From: Desulfococcaceae bacterium HSG9 | GTDB taxonomy: Bacteria > Desulfobacterota > Desulfobacteria > Desulfobacterales > JAUCGF01 | Direction of reading: 5' to 3' | DNA length: 49,592 nucleotides | Assembly (NCBI GenBank): GCA_030378005.1 | Contig: JAUCGF010000111.1 | Location: 1 to 49,592 of the forward strand | Shown here: positions 26,668-35,098 of the stretch, piece by piece | Position numbering within the stretch: the stretch's first letter is position 1 | Layout: every line of letters starts with the position of its first letter | The notes under the pieces: generated by a model | The model's input: the letters and a program-made list of their open reading frames with translations, nothing else | What the model was told of the DNA's origin: nothing | Database searches by the model: none | Translations under genes and position numbers: made by a program

Positions 26668-27468
26668 ATGAAAAACAATCATAATAATGGCAAAGCAAAA
26701 AAATTTGGAATGGTCATTGATTTGGATAAATGCACGGGCTGCGGTTCCTGCATGGTGGCGTGCATGTCTGAAAATAATGTGCCTTTTAAAGCGGATGAAA
26801 CTGACAAACGGTTAAGCATCACATGGATGCTTGTTTATAAATTGAATAACGGAAAATCTCACCCTGATTATGATGAGTGCTACCTTCCCAGACCATGTAT
26901 GCAGTGTGAAGGCGATCACGGGCATTCCCCATGCGTATCGGTTTGCCCGGCTGTGGCTACGGACTATTCGCATGAGACCGGAATTGTCAGCCAGATTTAT
27001 ACACGCTGCTTCGGATGTCGCTACTGTATGGCGGCCTGTCCCTACCACGCGCGTTATTTCAATTGGTGGGATCCGGCATGGCCGGCGGATATGGAGAAAT
27101 ATTTAAGCCCCAATGTATCGCCGCGGATGCGGGGAATCGTTGAAAAATGCGGTTTTTGTTTCCATCGCTATCAACTTGCAATGGATAAAGCCTATTATGA
27201 AGGACGGGATGAACTGGAAGAGGGCGAATATCAGACTTCCTGCACGCAAGCTTGTCCGGCTGGTGCAATTGTTTTTGGCGATTTGAACAATCCGAAGCAC
27301 GCTGTTCATAAAATCGCCCTGCCGGATTCCAAGCACGGCGGACGTCCGAAAAACCCAAATGCTTTCAGATTGTTAGAGCGTCTTGGAACCAATCCCAAAG
27401 TGTATTATCTTTCAAGTCGCAAATGGGTGCGGGATTCCGGCGATAATTATCGACCTGATGAAAAGTAA
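26668..27468 (+). CDS. qrcC: menaquinone reductase, iron-sulfur subunit QrcC
   Basis: A 266-residue ferredoxin-type electron carrier of the complex, without a signal peptide of its own; it is likely exported by riding with Tat-secreted QrcB. It has the four-cluster arrangement of such subunits: CTGCGSCMVAC, then CMQCEGDHGHSPCVSVCP, CFGCRYCMAACP, and a CGFC motif with CTQACP. The chosen start ATG 26668 has GAGG upstream; GTG 26662 and TTG 26665 are in frame. It hands electrons from the hemes and QrcB cluster to the quinone site on QrcD. Confidence 0.93.
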   Translation: MKNNHNNGKAKKFGMVIDLDKCTGCGSCMVACMSENNVPFKADETDKRLSITWMLVYKLNNGKSHPDYDECYLPRPCMQCEGDHGHSPCVSVCPAVATDYSHETGIVSQIYTRCFGCRYCMAACPYHARYFNWWDPAWPADMEKYLSPNVSPRMRGIVEKCGFCFHRYQLAMDKAYYEGRDELEEGEYQTSCTQACPAGAIVFGDLNNPKHAVHKIALPDSKHGGRPKNPNAFRLLERLGTNPKVYYLSSRKWVRDSGDNYRPDEK

Positions 27469-27515
27469 ACAATAAACCTTAATGGTTTCAAAATACTGAC
27501 AAGGAGTTAAACCTT

Positions 27516-28763
27516 ATGGATTTGGATTCGGCATTATGGCCTAAAGGTGTTCAACGCTGCACGTTTCCGAAGTTTATGATCGGCATTACGGTGGTCAGCG
27601 TAGTGCTTGTTTGGGGCGTTTATGCAGCTTTGCTGTGCTGGTTCAAAGGCTTGAATCAGACTAACATGAACGATTATTATGGCTTCGCTTTATGGATTTG
27701 GGCCGATTTAGCGGTTATCGCGCTGGGCGGCGGCGCCTTTTTCACCGGTTTTTTACGATACCTTGTTAAAAAGGATGAACTCAAACATATTATCAATTAT
27801 GCGGTATTGATCGGTTTTATTTGTTACAGTTCAGCGCAGCTCATTTTAGGCATTGATGTAGGCCAACCTCTTAGGGGATGGTTTATTTTCTGGCATGCCA
27901 ATGTTCATTCAATGCTCACAGAAGTGGCTTTTTGCCTCTCCTGCTATTTCGTTGTTTTGTGTATTGAATATATTCCGCTGATCCTTGAAAACAGGCAATT
28001 GGACAAGGTGCCTTTCTTTCATCATCTCGGCCACAACATGCACGGTATTATGGCAATATTTGCCGCAACTGGCGCTTTTCTTTCCTGTTTCCATCAGGGT
28101 TCGTTGGGCGGTGTGTCCGGCGTTCTTTTCGGACGACCCTTCGGATTTCGCGAAGGCGTTTTTATTTGGCCATGGACTTTCTTTCTCTTTACTTGGTCAG
28201 CCGCGGCTTGCGGCCCCTGTTTTACCATTCTGGTAACAAAACTTACCGAAGCCATTTCCAAAAAACAACTGGTTAAACCTAACGTAGTTGATCTGTTGGC
28301 CAAAATATCGGGTTGGATGCTATTTACTTACATTATCGCCAAAACCGTTGATACATGGTACTGGGCTTTTGTAACGGTACCTTCAAAGGGTTTTAACTGG
28401 GCCTTTTTCTATTCTAATAATGATTTTTATGGAACATGGATATTGTGGCTCGAAATTGTTATATGCGGTTATATACCGGCATTGCTTTTGATTACGAAAA
28501 AGACGCGCCAGACAAATTCAACGCTTTGGATTGCGATTATCCTCGCGTCAATCGGTGTTTGCGTTAATCGCTGGGCGCTGGTGCTTCAGGTAATGGCTCC
28601 TCCGGTAATGCCATTTGATACATGGGCGTTATATATTCCCAGTTGGCAGGAAGTGGCAACTACCATTTTACCGGTCGCTTATGGTGTTATGCTGATAATG
28701 ATCTCATTTCGTTATTTACCCATATTTCCCCAAGAACGGGAATTGAATCCTATAACGAATTAG
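27516..28763 (+). CDS. qrcD: menaquinone reductase, integral membrane subunit QrcD
   Basis: A 415-residue NrfD/PsrC-family protein with about ten membrane helices, housing the menaquinone-binding site and probable proton path. Family features include the conserved His/Glu-rich segment around FWHANVHSMLTEVAFCLSCY, IEYIPLILEN and HHLGHNMHGIMAIFAATGAF. AAGGAG precedes the ATG. With QrcABC it makes the periplasmic-cytochrome:menaquinone oxidoreductase that lets hydrogen and formate oxidation feed sulfate reduction through QmoABC and DsrMKJOP, none of which are in the window. Confidence 0.93.
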   Translation: MDLDSALWPKGVQRCTFPKFMIGITVVSVVLVWGVYAALLCWFKGLNQTNMNDYYGFALWIWADLAVIALGGGAFFTGFLRYLVKKDELKHIINYAVLIGFICYSSAQLILGIDVGQPLRGWFIFWHANVHSMLTEVAFCLSCYFVVLCIEYIPLILENRQLDKVPFFHHLGHNMHGIMAIFAATGAFLSCFHQGSLGGVSGVLFGRPFGFREGVFIWPWTFFLFTWSAAACGPCFTILVTKLTEAISKKQLVKPNVVDLLAKISGWMLFTYIIAKTVDTWYWAFVTVPSKGFNWAFFYSNNDFYGTWILWLEIVICGYIPALLLITKKTRQTNSTLWIAIILASIGVCVNRWALVLQVMAPPVMPFDTWALYIPSWQEVATTILPVAYGVMLIMISFRYLPIFPQERELNPITN

Positions 28764-28795
28764 TTTCTTTATACCGTGATTGAAGGAGGTAGAAA

Positions 28796-28960
28796 ATGTT
28801 TCCATTTAGTTTTGAGTGGGCTTGGGATATGTCTCATATTGTTTTTATGGGCGGATTATGGTATGCCTTATCCATTATCGGTGCAGGCTTGACCTATTGT
28901 ATAATTAAGGCCGCCGTTGACACCTTGAAAGGAGACGCCGGCACTGGCGATCACCATTAG
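28796..28960 (+). CDS. 54-residue membrane peptide at the end of the qrc operon
   Basis: A small gene with a perfect GAAGGAGGT seven bases before its ATG, 32 bases after qrcD. The peptide has one membrane helix (about HIVFMGGLWYALSIIGAGLT, then YCIIKAA) between an aromatic N-terminus (FPFSFEWAWDM) and a charged C-terminus ending in two histidines. Position, strong ribosome site and single helix suggest an accessory subunit of Qrc or of another membrane complex, like the small subunits of cytochrome oxidases. I know no characterised homologue. Confidence 0.75.
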   Translation: MFPFSFEWAWDMSHIVFMGGLWYALSIIGAGLTYCIIKAAVDTLKGDAGTGDHH

Positions 28961-28974
28961 TTGTAGCCCATAAA

Positions 28975-29007
28975 GCTCGCCCTCCGCGTGAGAGCGTGGA
29001 TTGAAAC
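28975..29007 (+). repeat. solitary CRISPR-type repeat unit
   Basis: Thirty-three bases ending in GCGTGGATTGAAAC. They share the CGCCCTC-CGCGT-GAGxGCG stem (one mismatch) and the ATTGAAAC tail of type I-C-like CRISPR repeats. There is only one copy: the following DNA is a terminator, not a spacer and second repeat, and no cas gene is in the window. Confidence 0.6.
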
Positions 29008-29014
29008 ATGAATA

Positions 29015-29067
29015 AAGGCGTTTACCTTTTGATTTTATTTTATCGTAAAGGCAAACGCTTTTTTTTT
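29015..29067 (+). terminator. rho-independent terminator of the qrc operon
   Basis: The arms AAGGCGTTTACCTTT (29015-29029) and AAAGGCAAACGCTTT (29047-29061) pair with few mismatches and are followed by a run of T. A second small hairpin (AGAAATCGG at 29085-29093 with CCGATTTCT at 29104-29112) lies between it and murA. Confidence 0.8.
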
Positions 29068-29130
29068 GAAAATTTAAACTGGAAAGAAATCGGTTTTTTT
29101 AACCCGATTTCTATACGCCTATAAATTACA

Positions 29131-30381
29131 ATGGATAAAATAATTGTTGAAGGGGGACATCCGTTAAAAGGCCGGGTGAACATCAGCGGTGCTAAAAACG
29201 CGGCACTCCCTATTCTTATCGCATCTCTTTTAACTGAAGGGCAGAACACTTTTATCAATGTGCCTGATCTTCAGGATATCAAAAGCACGCTTCTTTTGTT
29301 GAAACATCTTGGTGCTCGTGTTGAAACATATAACCATACGGTGCAAATCGATTGCGGCGGCCTTTGCTGCCATGAAGCGCCTTACGATTTAGTGCGCAAA
29401 ATGCGCGCCTCTATTCTCGTTTTGGGACCGCTGGTGGCCAAACTTAAAAAAGCGCGTGTTTCTTTGCCCGGTGGATGCGCTATCGGTGCGCGTCCTATCA
29501 ATTTACACCTGAAAGGCCTTAAACACCTTGGGGCTGCCATTGAGCTGAAACATGGTTATGTGGAAGCCTTCGCCCCAAACTTGAAAGGTGCTGAAATTTA
29601 TTTAGATACACCGACTGTTACAGGCACTGAAAATTTAATGATGGCAGCGGTCTTAGCGCAGGGGCAAACGGTCCTGCGCAATGCGGCGCGCGAACCTGAA
29701 ATTATCGCGTTGGCTGATGTGCTGAATCTGATGGGAGCGCGCATATCAGGTGCAGGAACTTCGATTATTAAAATTATAGGTGTGAAAGCATTGCGCTCTG
29801 TTTCAACCCGTATTATTCCAGATCGGATTGAAACCGGCACTTTTATGGTTGCTGCGGCCATGACTCAGGGTGATATTGAGATTTTGAATTGTGAACCGGA
29901 ACATTTAAACGGGCTTACTGACAAGTTGCGGTTAACCGGCGCTGATGTCACCATAAATGGCAAAGCTATCAGAGTGCTGGGGCAAGATTTTATATCTGGC
30001 GTTGATATCAAAACAATGCCCTATCCCGGCTTTCCCACTGATATGCAGGCTCAGTTTATGACCCTTATGTCAGTTTCCAACGGTTTGAGTCTGATCTCAG
30101 AAAGAATCTTTGAAAATCGATTTATGCATGTGAGTGAATTAAAACGTATGGGCGCTGATATCAGTGTATGCGGTCGTTCCGCAGTAGTTCAGGGAGTTTC
30201 GGAATTGTCAGCCGCACCGGTTATGGCAAGTGATTTAAGAGCCAGCGCTTCACTGATATTGGCCGGACTTGTTGCCAAAGGCCAAACAGAAGTAAATCGC
30301 GTATATCATTTAGATCGCGGTTATGAGGATATTGAAAATAAATTTCGTAAGCTCGGCGCAGCTATAAAACGAGTTACCTGA
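29131..30381 (+). CDS. murA: UDP-N-acetylglucosamine 1-carboxyvinyltransferase
   Basis: Transfers enolpyruvate from PEP to UDP-GlcNAc, the first committed step of peptidoglycan synthesis. The N-terminal [12 protein letters not shown] holds the catalytic Lys (K22). The fosfomycin-target Cys is C116 in [10 protein letters not shown]. The C-terminal domain has [13 protein letters not shown] and HRGYEDIE-like ([12 protein letters not shown]) motifs. At 416 residues it is of normal length. The start has no good ribosome site. It opens a block that goes on to the Smr gene, three bases downstream. Confidence 0.96.
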   Translation: MDKIIVEGGHPLKGRVNISGAKNAALPILIASLLTEGQNTFINVPDLQDIKSTLLLLKHLGARVETYNHTVQIDCGGLCCHEAPYDLVRKMRASILVLGPLVAKLKKARVSLPGGCAIGARPINLHLKGLKHLGAAIELKHGYVEAFAPNLKGAEIYLDTPTVTGTENLMMAAVLAQGQTVLRNAAREPEIIALADVLNLMGARISGAGTSIIKIIGVKALRSVSTRIIPDRIETGTFMVAAAMTQGDIEILNCEPEHLNGLTDKLRLTGADVTINGKAIRVLGQDFISGVDIKTMPYPGFPTDMQAQFMTLMSVSNGLSLISERIFENRFMHVSELKRMGADISVCGRSAVVQGVSELSAAPVMASDLRASASLILAGLVAKGQTEVNRVYHLDRGYEDIENKFRKLGAAIKRVT

Positions 30382-30383
30382 AA

Positions 30384-31016
30384 ATGGCCAGAAAATCCAA
30401 AGCACCCCAAAAAACGAAGCTTGGTATGCGCATTATATCACCTGACGATGACTTATCAGCTCTGTTTGAAGAGAGTTCCGATTCCGACCAGAAAAACAAA
30501 ACTGAGTCTGCTTCTCACACTGAACATGCGCATCTGCTAAAGAAACATCCGCAAAAAGAAACACCTGTAAACAAAATCCCGGACCACATTCGGCATACCC
30601 CCGCTGATTCTTATGATGATGATAACTTTGAGGCTATGCTTGAGGCATCGTGGTCCAAAACAACAATCAAGGACATTCTGGCAGAAAAATATGGTAATGC
30701 CACCGAAGATCTGGCTACGACTCGGGAAATAATAAAAACACACCCCGCACCGCAAATGCAAATCGACTTGCATGGTTGCAACCGGGAAGAAGCTGAACGT
30801 CTGGCGGATTCATTTATATACAACGCAAGCTATAAAGGGCTGAAAACAGTGCGTATTATTGTTGGCAAAGGCATCCATTCGGCAGGAAAAGCGGTTTTGC
30901 CTGATGTGATTGAAACAAAAATAATTGCACTCAAAAGGGAACAGGTGGTGTTGAGCTATGGTTGGGAGAAACGCCAAAAGCACAAAAGCGGCGCTATGAT
31001 CGTTTATCTGACGTAG
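30384..31016 (+). CDS. Smr-domain protein
   Basis: A 210-residue protein with a disordered, charged first half and a C-terminal Smr domain (about 125-210). The domain shows the MQIDLHGCNREEAE motif (LDxLHG type) and GKGIHSAGKAVLP (GxGxHS type). Smr domains nick or bind nucleic acid (MutS2, stalled-ribosome rescue nucleases); stand-alone ones like this are of uncertain role. It lies immediately behind murA and 52 bases before aroE, so it is probably co-transcribed. Confidence 0.88.
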   Translation: MARKSKAPQKTKLGMRIISPDDDLSALFEESSDSDQKNKTESASHTEHAHLLKKHPQKETPVNKIPDHIRHTPADSYDDDNFEAMLEASWSKTTIKDILAEKYGNATEDLATTREIIKTHPAPQMQIDLHGCNREEAERLADSFIYNASYKGLKTVRIIVGKGIHSAGKAVLPDVIETKIIALKREQVVLSYGWEKRQKHKSGAMIVYLT

Positions 31017-31068
31017 CCTCAGTTACAATATAAATCGAAATATTTTCGTTCGTAAGGAATACAATTTT

Positions 31069-31893
31069 ATGCTAAAACGTTTCCATATTGATACAGAGAC
31101 AGTTCTTTACGGAGTTATCGGCAGACCGGTGAGTCATAGCCTCAGCCCTGTCATGCATAACCGTGCTTTTGCCAAAGTCGGGTTAAACAGCATCTATCTG
31201 GCTTTTGATGTGACTGATATCAGCTCCGCTCTCGCCGGTATCAGAGGGTTGGGCCTCAAGGGAGCCAGCATTACGATTCCGCATAAAGTGACGGCACTCT
31301 CTTTTTTGGATGAAATAGACGGTAAGGCGCAACAAATTGGTGCCATTAACACTATTGTGAATCATCAGGGCAATTTGAGAGGATACAATTCGGATTGCTA
31401 CGGCGCTGTGAAGGCATTGACCGCCAAAACAACTTTATGGGAAAAAAAAGTGGCGTTAATCGGCGCAGGGGGTGCCGCTCGGGCTGTCGGATTCGGATTG
31501 TTATGGGAAGGCGCCCGCATTACGGTTTTTAACCGTTCAATTAAAGAAGGTGAAAATCTCGCCAAAGATATGGGTGTCAATTTTTGTCCTTTGGCCGAAT
31601 TTGCTCAGGATTCACACCAGATTATTGTGAATACAACCTCGGTCGGGATGTCACCGAACACTCAGGCAATGCCCATAGCCCCGTCATTACTTGCCAAAGA
31701 GATGGTTGTCATGGATATCGTGTATAATCCGCTCCGCACCGAGTTGCTCCGGGCGGCTAAAAAAGCTGGCTGTACAACCGTTGACGGAGTTGACATGTTT
31801 GTATATCAGGGCGTTGCTCAGTTTGAAAAGTGGACAGGAATTAAAGCGCCTGTTAAGGTGATGCGCAAAGCTGTTTTGGAAGTTTTACAATAA
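31069..31893 (+). CDS. aroE: shikimate dehydrogenase
   Basis: NADPH-dependent reduction of 3-dehydroshikimate to shikimate. The substrate site is seen in GVIGRPVSHSLSPVMHN (Ser-Leu-Ser) and the catalytic Lys in SITIPHK. The Rossmann motif GAGGAARAV and the NADP-binding NRS follow, and the C-terminus has TVDGVDMFVYQGVAQFE. It has 274 residues. AAGGAA lies before the ATG. It heads the aroE-aroA-aroK cluster. Confidence 0.95.
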   Translation: MLKRFHIDTETVLYGVIGRPVSHSLSPVMHNRAFAKVGLNSIYLAFDVTDISSALAGIRGLGLKGASITIPHKVTALSFLDEIDGKAQQIGAINTIVNHQGNLRGYNSDCYGAVKALTAKTTLWEKKVALIGAGGAARAVGFGLLWEGARITVFNRSIKEGENLAKDMGVNFCPLAEFAQDSHQIIVNTTSVGMSPNTQAMPIAPSLLAKEMVVMDIVYNPLRTELLRAAKKAGCTTVDGVDMFVYQGVAQFEKWTGIKAPVKVMRKAVLEVLQ

Positions 31894-31911
31894 ACCACAT
31901 AAACAACATCC

Positions 31912-33177
31912 ATGCGTAAAATAAAATCACAAAAAATTAAAAATTGTTGCGTTACTGTACCGGGATCAAAAAGCTACACTCATCGACTCTATATCACGGC
32001 GGCGCTTTCCAATGGAAAATGTACGATTCACGGTGCCTTAAAAAGCGAAGATACACAATTGACCCTTAACGCACTTCAACAGATGGGCGTTAAAATCGAT
32101 ATTATAGATGATGCGACGGTGATTTACGGAACCAACGGTAATTTGCAAGCGACGGAACAGCCATTATATTTGGGTAATTCCGGAACGTCCATGCGTTTAT
32201 TAGCCGGAACCGCCGCAATCGGTAAGGGCGAATACATCCTGACAGGTACAGAACGAATGATGCAGCGCCCGATTGATGATCTGATTGCAAGTTTAAACGC
32301 AATTAACATAAAAGCGCATTGCGTCAATCATAACGGCTGTCCGCCGATGGTTATTGCCGGGGGGGCCGTCAAGGGAGGCTCAACTTCCGTTAATTGTCTG
32401 GTAAGCAGTCAATTTCTGTCAGCCTTGCTGTTGATGGCGCCTTACGCCCAAAACGGCCTTGAAATCACGGTGACACACGGCCCTGTTTCCAAACCTTATA
32501 TTGACATGACGGTTGATATTATGCATAAACTTGGTGTAGAAGTACAACGCGAACACCCCAAAGAATACAATCGGTTCAAAATTGCCGGCGGCCAATGCTA
32601 TCAAGCGGGTGAATACTTCGTCGAACCGGATTGTTCTCAAGCCGGCTATTTTTGGGCTGCGGCCGCAATTACGGGTGCCGCTGTCAAAGTAAACGCCATT
32701 CCCAACGACACCCATCAAGGCGATTTAGGTCTCACCAAACTTTTTGAACAAATGGGTTGCAAGGTTATCCGCGAAAAGGATGGTATCACCGTTGCCGGCC
32801 GACCGCTTACAGGCATTACTGCCGATATGTCTGATATGCCGGACATGGTTCCTACGCTGGCGGTAGTGGCATCTTTTGCAAAAGGGGTTACGGTGATTAA
32901 AAATGTCGCTCATCTCAAAGCCAAAGAGAGTGATCGTCTGGTCGCAACAGTCAATGAATTGACTAAAATGGGCGTTAAAGCAAGCTGCTTCGATGACGGC
33001 ATGATTATCCATGGCGGCAATCCGGTCGGTGCTGAAATCGAAACATACAACGATCATCGTATCGCTATGAGTTTTGCCGTTGCAGGTCTGAAAACATCGG
33101 GCGTTATTATAAAAGATGAAATGTGCGTGGCAAAATCATTTCCAAATTTTTGGGATGTTTGGGAGACTTTATATTAG
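31912..33177 (+). CDS. aroA: 3-phosphoshikimate 1-carboxyvinyltransferase (EPSP synthase)
   Basis: Adds enolpyruvate from PEP to shikimate 3-phosphate. Motifs are PGSKSYTHRLY (Lys and Ser of the S3P/PEP site), LGNSGTSMRLL, QRPIDDL, DCSQAGYFWAAA, DMPDMVPTLAV (catalytic Asp), KAKESDRL and YNDHRIAMSFAV. At 421 residues it is a normal length. It lies 18 bases after aroE and four bases before aroK, so the three shikimate genes form one operon. Confidence 0.95.
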   Translation: MRKIKSQKIKNCCVTVPGSKSYTHRLYITAALSNGKCTIHGALKSEDTQLTLNALQQMGVKIDIIDDATVIYGTNGNLQATEQPLYLGNSGTSMRLLAGTAAIGKGEYILTGTERMMQRPIDDLIASLNAINIKAHCVNHNGCPPMVIAGGAVKGGSTSVNCLVSSQFLSALLLMAPYAQNGLEITVTHGPVSKPYIDMTVDIMHKLGVEVQREHPKEYNRFKIAGGQCYQAGEYFVEPDCSQAGYFWAAAAITGAAVKVNAIPNDTHQGDLGLTKLFEQMGCKVIREKDGITVAGRPLTGITADMSDMPDMVPTLAVVASFAKGVTVIKNVAHLKAKESDRLVATVNELTKMGVKASCFDDGMIIHGGNPVGAEIETYNDHRIAMSFAVAGLKTSGVIIKDEMCVAKSFPNFWDVWETLY

Positions 33178-33180
33178 GAT

Positions 33181-33708
33181 ATGAACCTATTTTTAATCGG
33201 TTATCGTTGTACAGGTAAAAGTACGGTGGGAAAAATCCTGGCTCAATGGTTAAAACGGCCATTTATTGATACGGACAAATTAATAACTGATGAGCAGGGA
33301 TGCACGATTGATGCTATAATAAAGCAACGTGGTTGGGACTTTTTCAGATCAATAGAAACTGATATGATTAAGCGTGTATGCGCCGATGACAACCAGATTG
33401 TAGCCACAGGCGGCGGCGTGGTTTTGGCTCCTCAAAATGTTCGCCTTATGCAAAATAACGGCACGCTTATCTGGTTGCAAGCATTACCTGAAACGATTCG
33501 ACTGCGTATGACGCAAGACCCGCTAACAGCAACTTCACGTCCGGCACTGACTTCAGGCACATCTTCAGAAGAGATTGAAGAAATTCTTGCCACAAGAGAT
33601 TCATTTTATACAAAAGCCATGAACTTTGCTGTTGATACAGACCATAAGAGAATTGATAATATCTGTACTGAAATCATTACTTGGTTATGCCTTGAAAAAA
33701 GGAGATAA
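33181..33708 (+). CDS. aroK: shikimate kinase
   Basis: Phosphorylates shikimate with ATP. The P-loop is GYRCTGKST (7-15), followed by FIDTDKLI with the shikimate-binding Asp, DFFRSIE and the Gly-rich ATGGGVV. The lid contains R-x-A-L-T-like RPALTSG. It has 175 residues. It is last in the aro cluster. The 112 bases that follow hold no gene or clear terminator. Confidence 0.93.
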   Translation: MNLFLIGYRCTGKSTVGKILAQWLKRPFIDTDKLITDEQGCTIDAIIKQRGWDFFRSIETDMIKRVCADDNQIVATGGGVVLAPQNVRLMQNNGTLIWLQALPETIRLRMTQDPLTATSRPALTSGTSSEEIEEILATRDSFYTKAMNFAVDTDHKRIDNICTEIITWLCLEKRR

Positions 33709-33820
33709 AATTGAAAGGGAATAAATTTTTTCAAAGAATTTTATCTGATCCTGATATTTGCCACGGTTAAAGAGCTATCTAAGAATCAACCTCACATTAC
33801 GATAAGGACGAAAAACAACA

Positions 33821-35098
33821 TTGTTTAAATTCATACATACAGCTGATATTCACTTAGACAGCCCCCTACGAGGTTTATCCCGCTACGAAGGCGCACCTAT
33901 CGAACACCTTCGAGGTGCCACACGTCAGGCTTTTTTAAATTTGGTGCAATTCGCTATTGATGAAGCAGTCGAATTTGTTATTATCGCCGGTGATCTGTTT
34001 GATGGCGATTGGAAAGACTATAACACCGGTTTGTTTTTCGCATCCCAGATGTCGAAACTGCGTGAAAATGAAATTCGGGTGTTTATCGTATCCGGCAACC
34101 ATGATGCGGCCAGTACAATTACCCGTAAGCTGCATTACCCAGATAATGTCTATGTTTTTGCAGCCAAATCACCTGAAACAATCCGTCTTGATGAAATCGG
34201 CGTTGCCATTCACGGCCAGAGTTTTGCCAAAAGGGACATTACGGCCAATCTGGCGGTTAATTATCCTTCAGCGTTGCCGGATTATTATAATATCGGAGTG
34301 CTTCACACCGCTCTTAGCGGCCGGGAGGAACATGCCAAATACGCCCCTTGCAGTAGGTCTGGCTTGTTAGATAAAAACTATGACTACTGGGCATTGGGAC
34401 ATGTGCATCAACGCGAAATCGTAAGTGAATCACCTGACACGAAAATTGTTTTCCCCGGTATTATTCAGGGGCGGCATATTCGAGAAACCGGTCCCAAAGG
34501 TTGCACTCTTGTTACAATTGATGATGAAGACCTGACAACCATTGAACATCACAGTTTGGATGTGCTGCGCTGGAAATATTTAAAGGCGGATATCAGTGAC
34601 ATCGCAACTGATGAAGCTCTCATTGAAAGCGTCAGAACCGTTTTGGAAGAGGCTTCAACGCAAGTTTCAGATCGGATGTCAGCGGTGCGCCTGGAAATCA
34701 CGGGCAGCAGCCCGATGCATACATCGCTGCATGACGAGCGGGAACGTTGGGTGAATCAATTACGGGCTTTGGCAACCGACATCGGTGATGCGGAGATATG
34801 GTTGGAAAAAGTGATTTTCAACACAAGTACCCCTATTGATTTGGATCAATTAGTCTTGGAAGATAGCCCCATCGGACATCTGTTGCGCTTTATCAATTCT
34901 GTAGAAGATGACCTTTTAGATGAACTGGCACTGACGCTGGCACCTTTGAAATCCAAGCTCCCTTACGAAATGCGTCCTGATAAATTTATGTCCATCCAGG
35001 ATATTGATTGGGATAACCGCGATTTTATGCGGGATAGACTGGAGCAGGCGCACAAACTTCTGATCCCCCGTCTTTTAGCTCAAGGAAATGATAAATGA
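33821..35098 (+). CDS. SbcD/YhaO-like DNA double-strand-break nuclease
   Basis: A 425-residue metallophosphoesterase of the Mre11/SbcD/YhaO type. The motifs are HTADIHLDSP (D9, H11), AGDLFDGD (D58), SGNHDAAS (N93, H94), HGQSF, a His in VLHTAL, and GHVHQRE. The C-terminal third is the capping and partner-binding part. TTG 33821 is the only reasonable start, with AAGGA upstream at long spacing. Its stop overlaps the start of the ATPase gene (ATGA), the usual arrangement for a nuclease-SMC-like ATPase pair working together in DNA end processing. Confidence 0.9.
   Translation: MFKFIHTADIHLDSPLRGLSRYEGAPIEHLRGATRQAFLNLVQFAIDEAVEFVIIAGDLFDGDWKDYNTGLFFASQMSKLRENEIRVFIVSGNHDAASTITRKLHYPDNVYVFAAKSPETIRLDEIGVAIHGQSFAKRDITANLAVNYPSALPDYYNIGVLHTALSGREEHAKYAPCSRSGLLDKNYDYWALGHVHQREIVSESPDTKIVFPGIIQGRHIRETGPKGCTLVTIDDEDLTTIEHHSLDVLRWKYLKADISDIATDEALIESVRTVLEEASTQVSDRMSAVRLEITGSSPMHTSLHDERERWVNQLRALATDIGDAEIWLEKVIFNTSTPIDLDQLVLEDSPIGHLLRFINSVEDDLLDELALTLAPLKSKLPYEMRPDKFMSIQDIDWDNRDFMRDRLEQAHKLLIPRLLAQGNDK

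Noticed and set aside
28975..29067. A CRISPR array
   Set aside because: Only one repeat-like unit is present, followed by a terminator rather than spacers.
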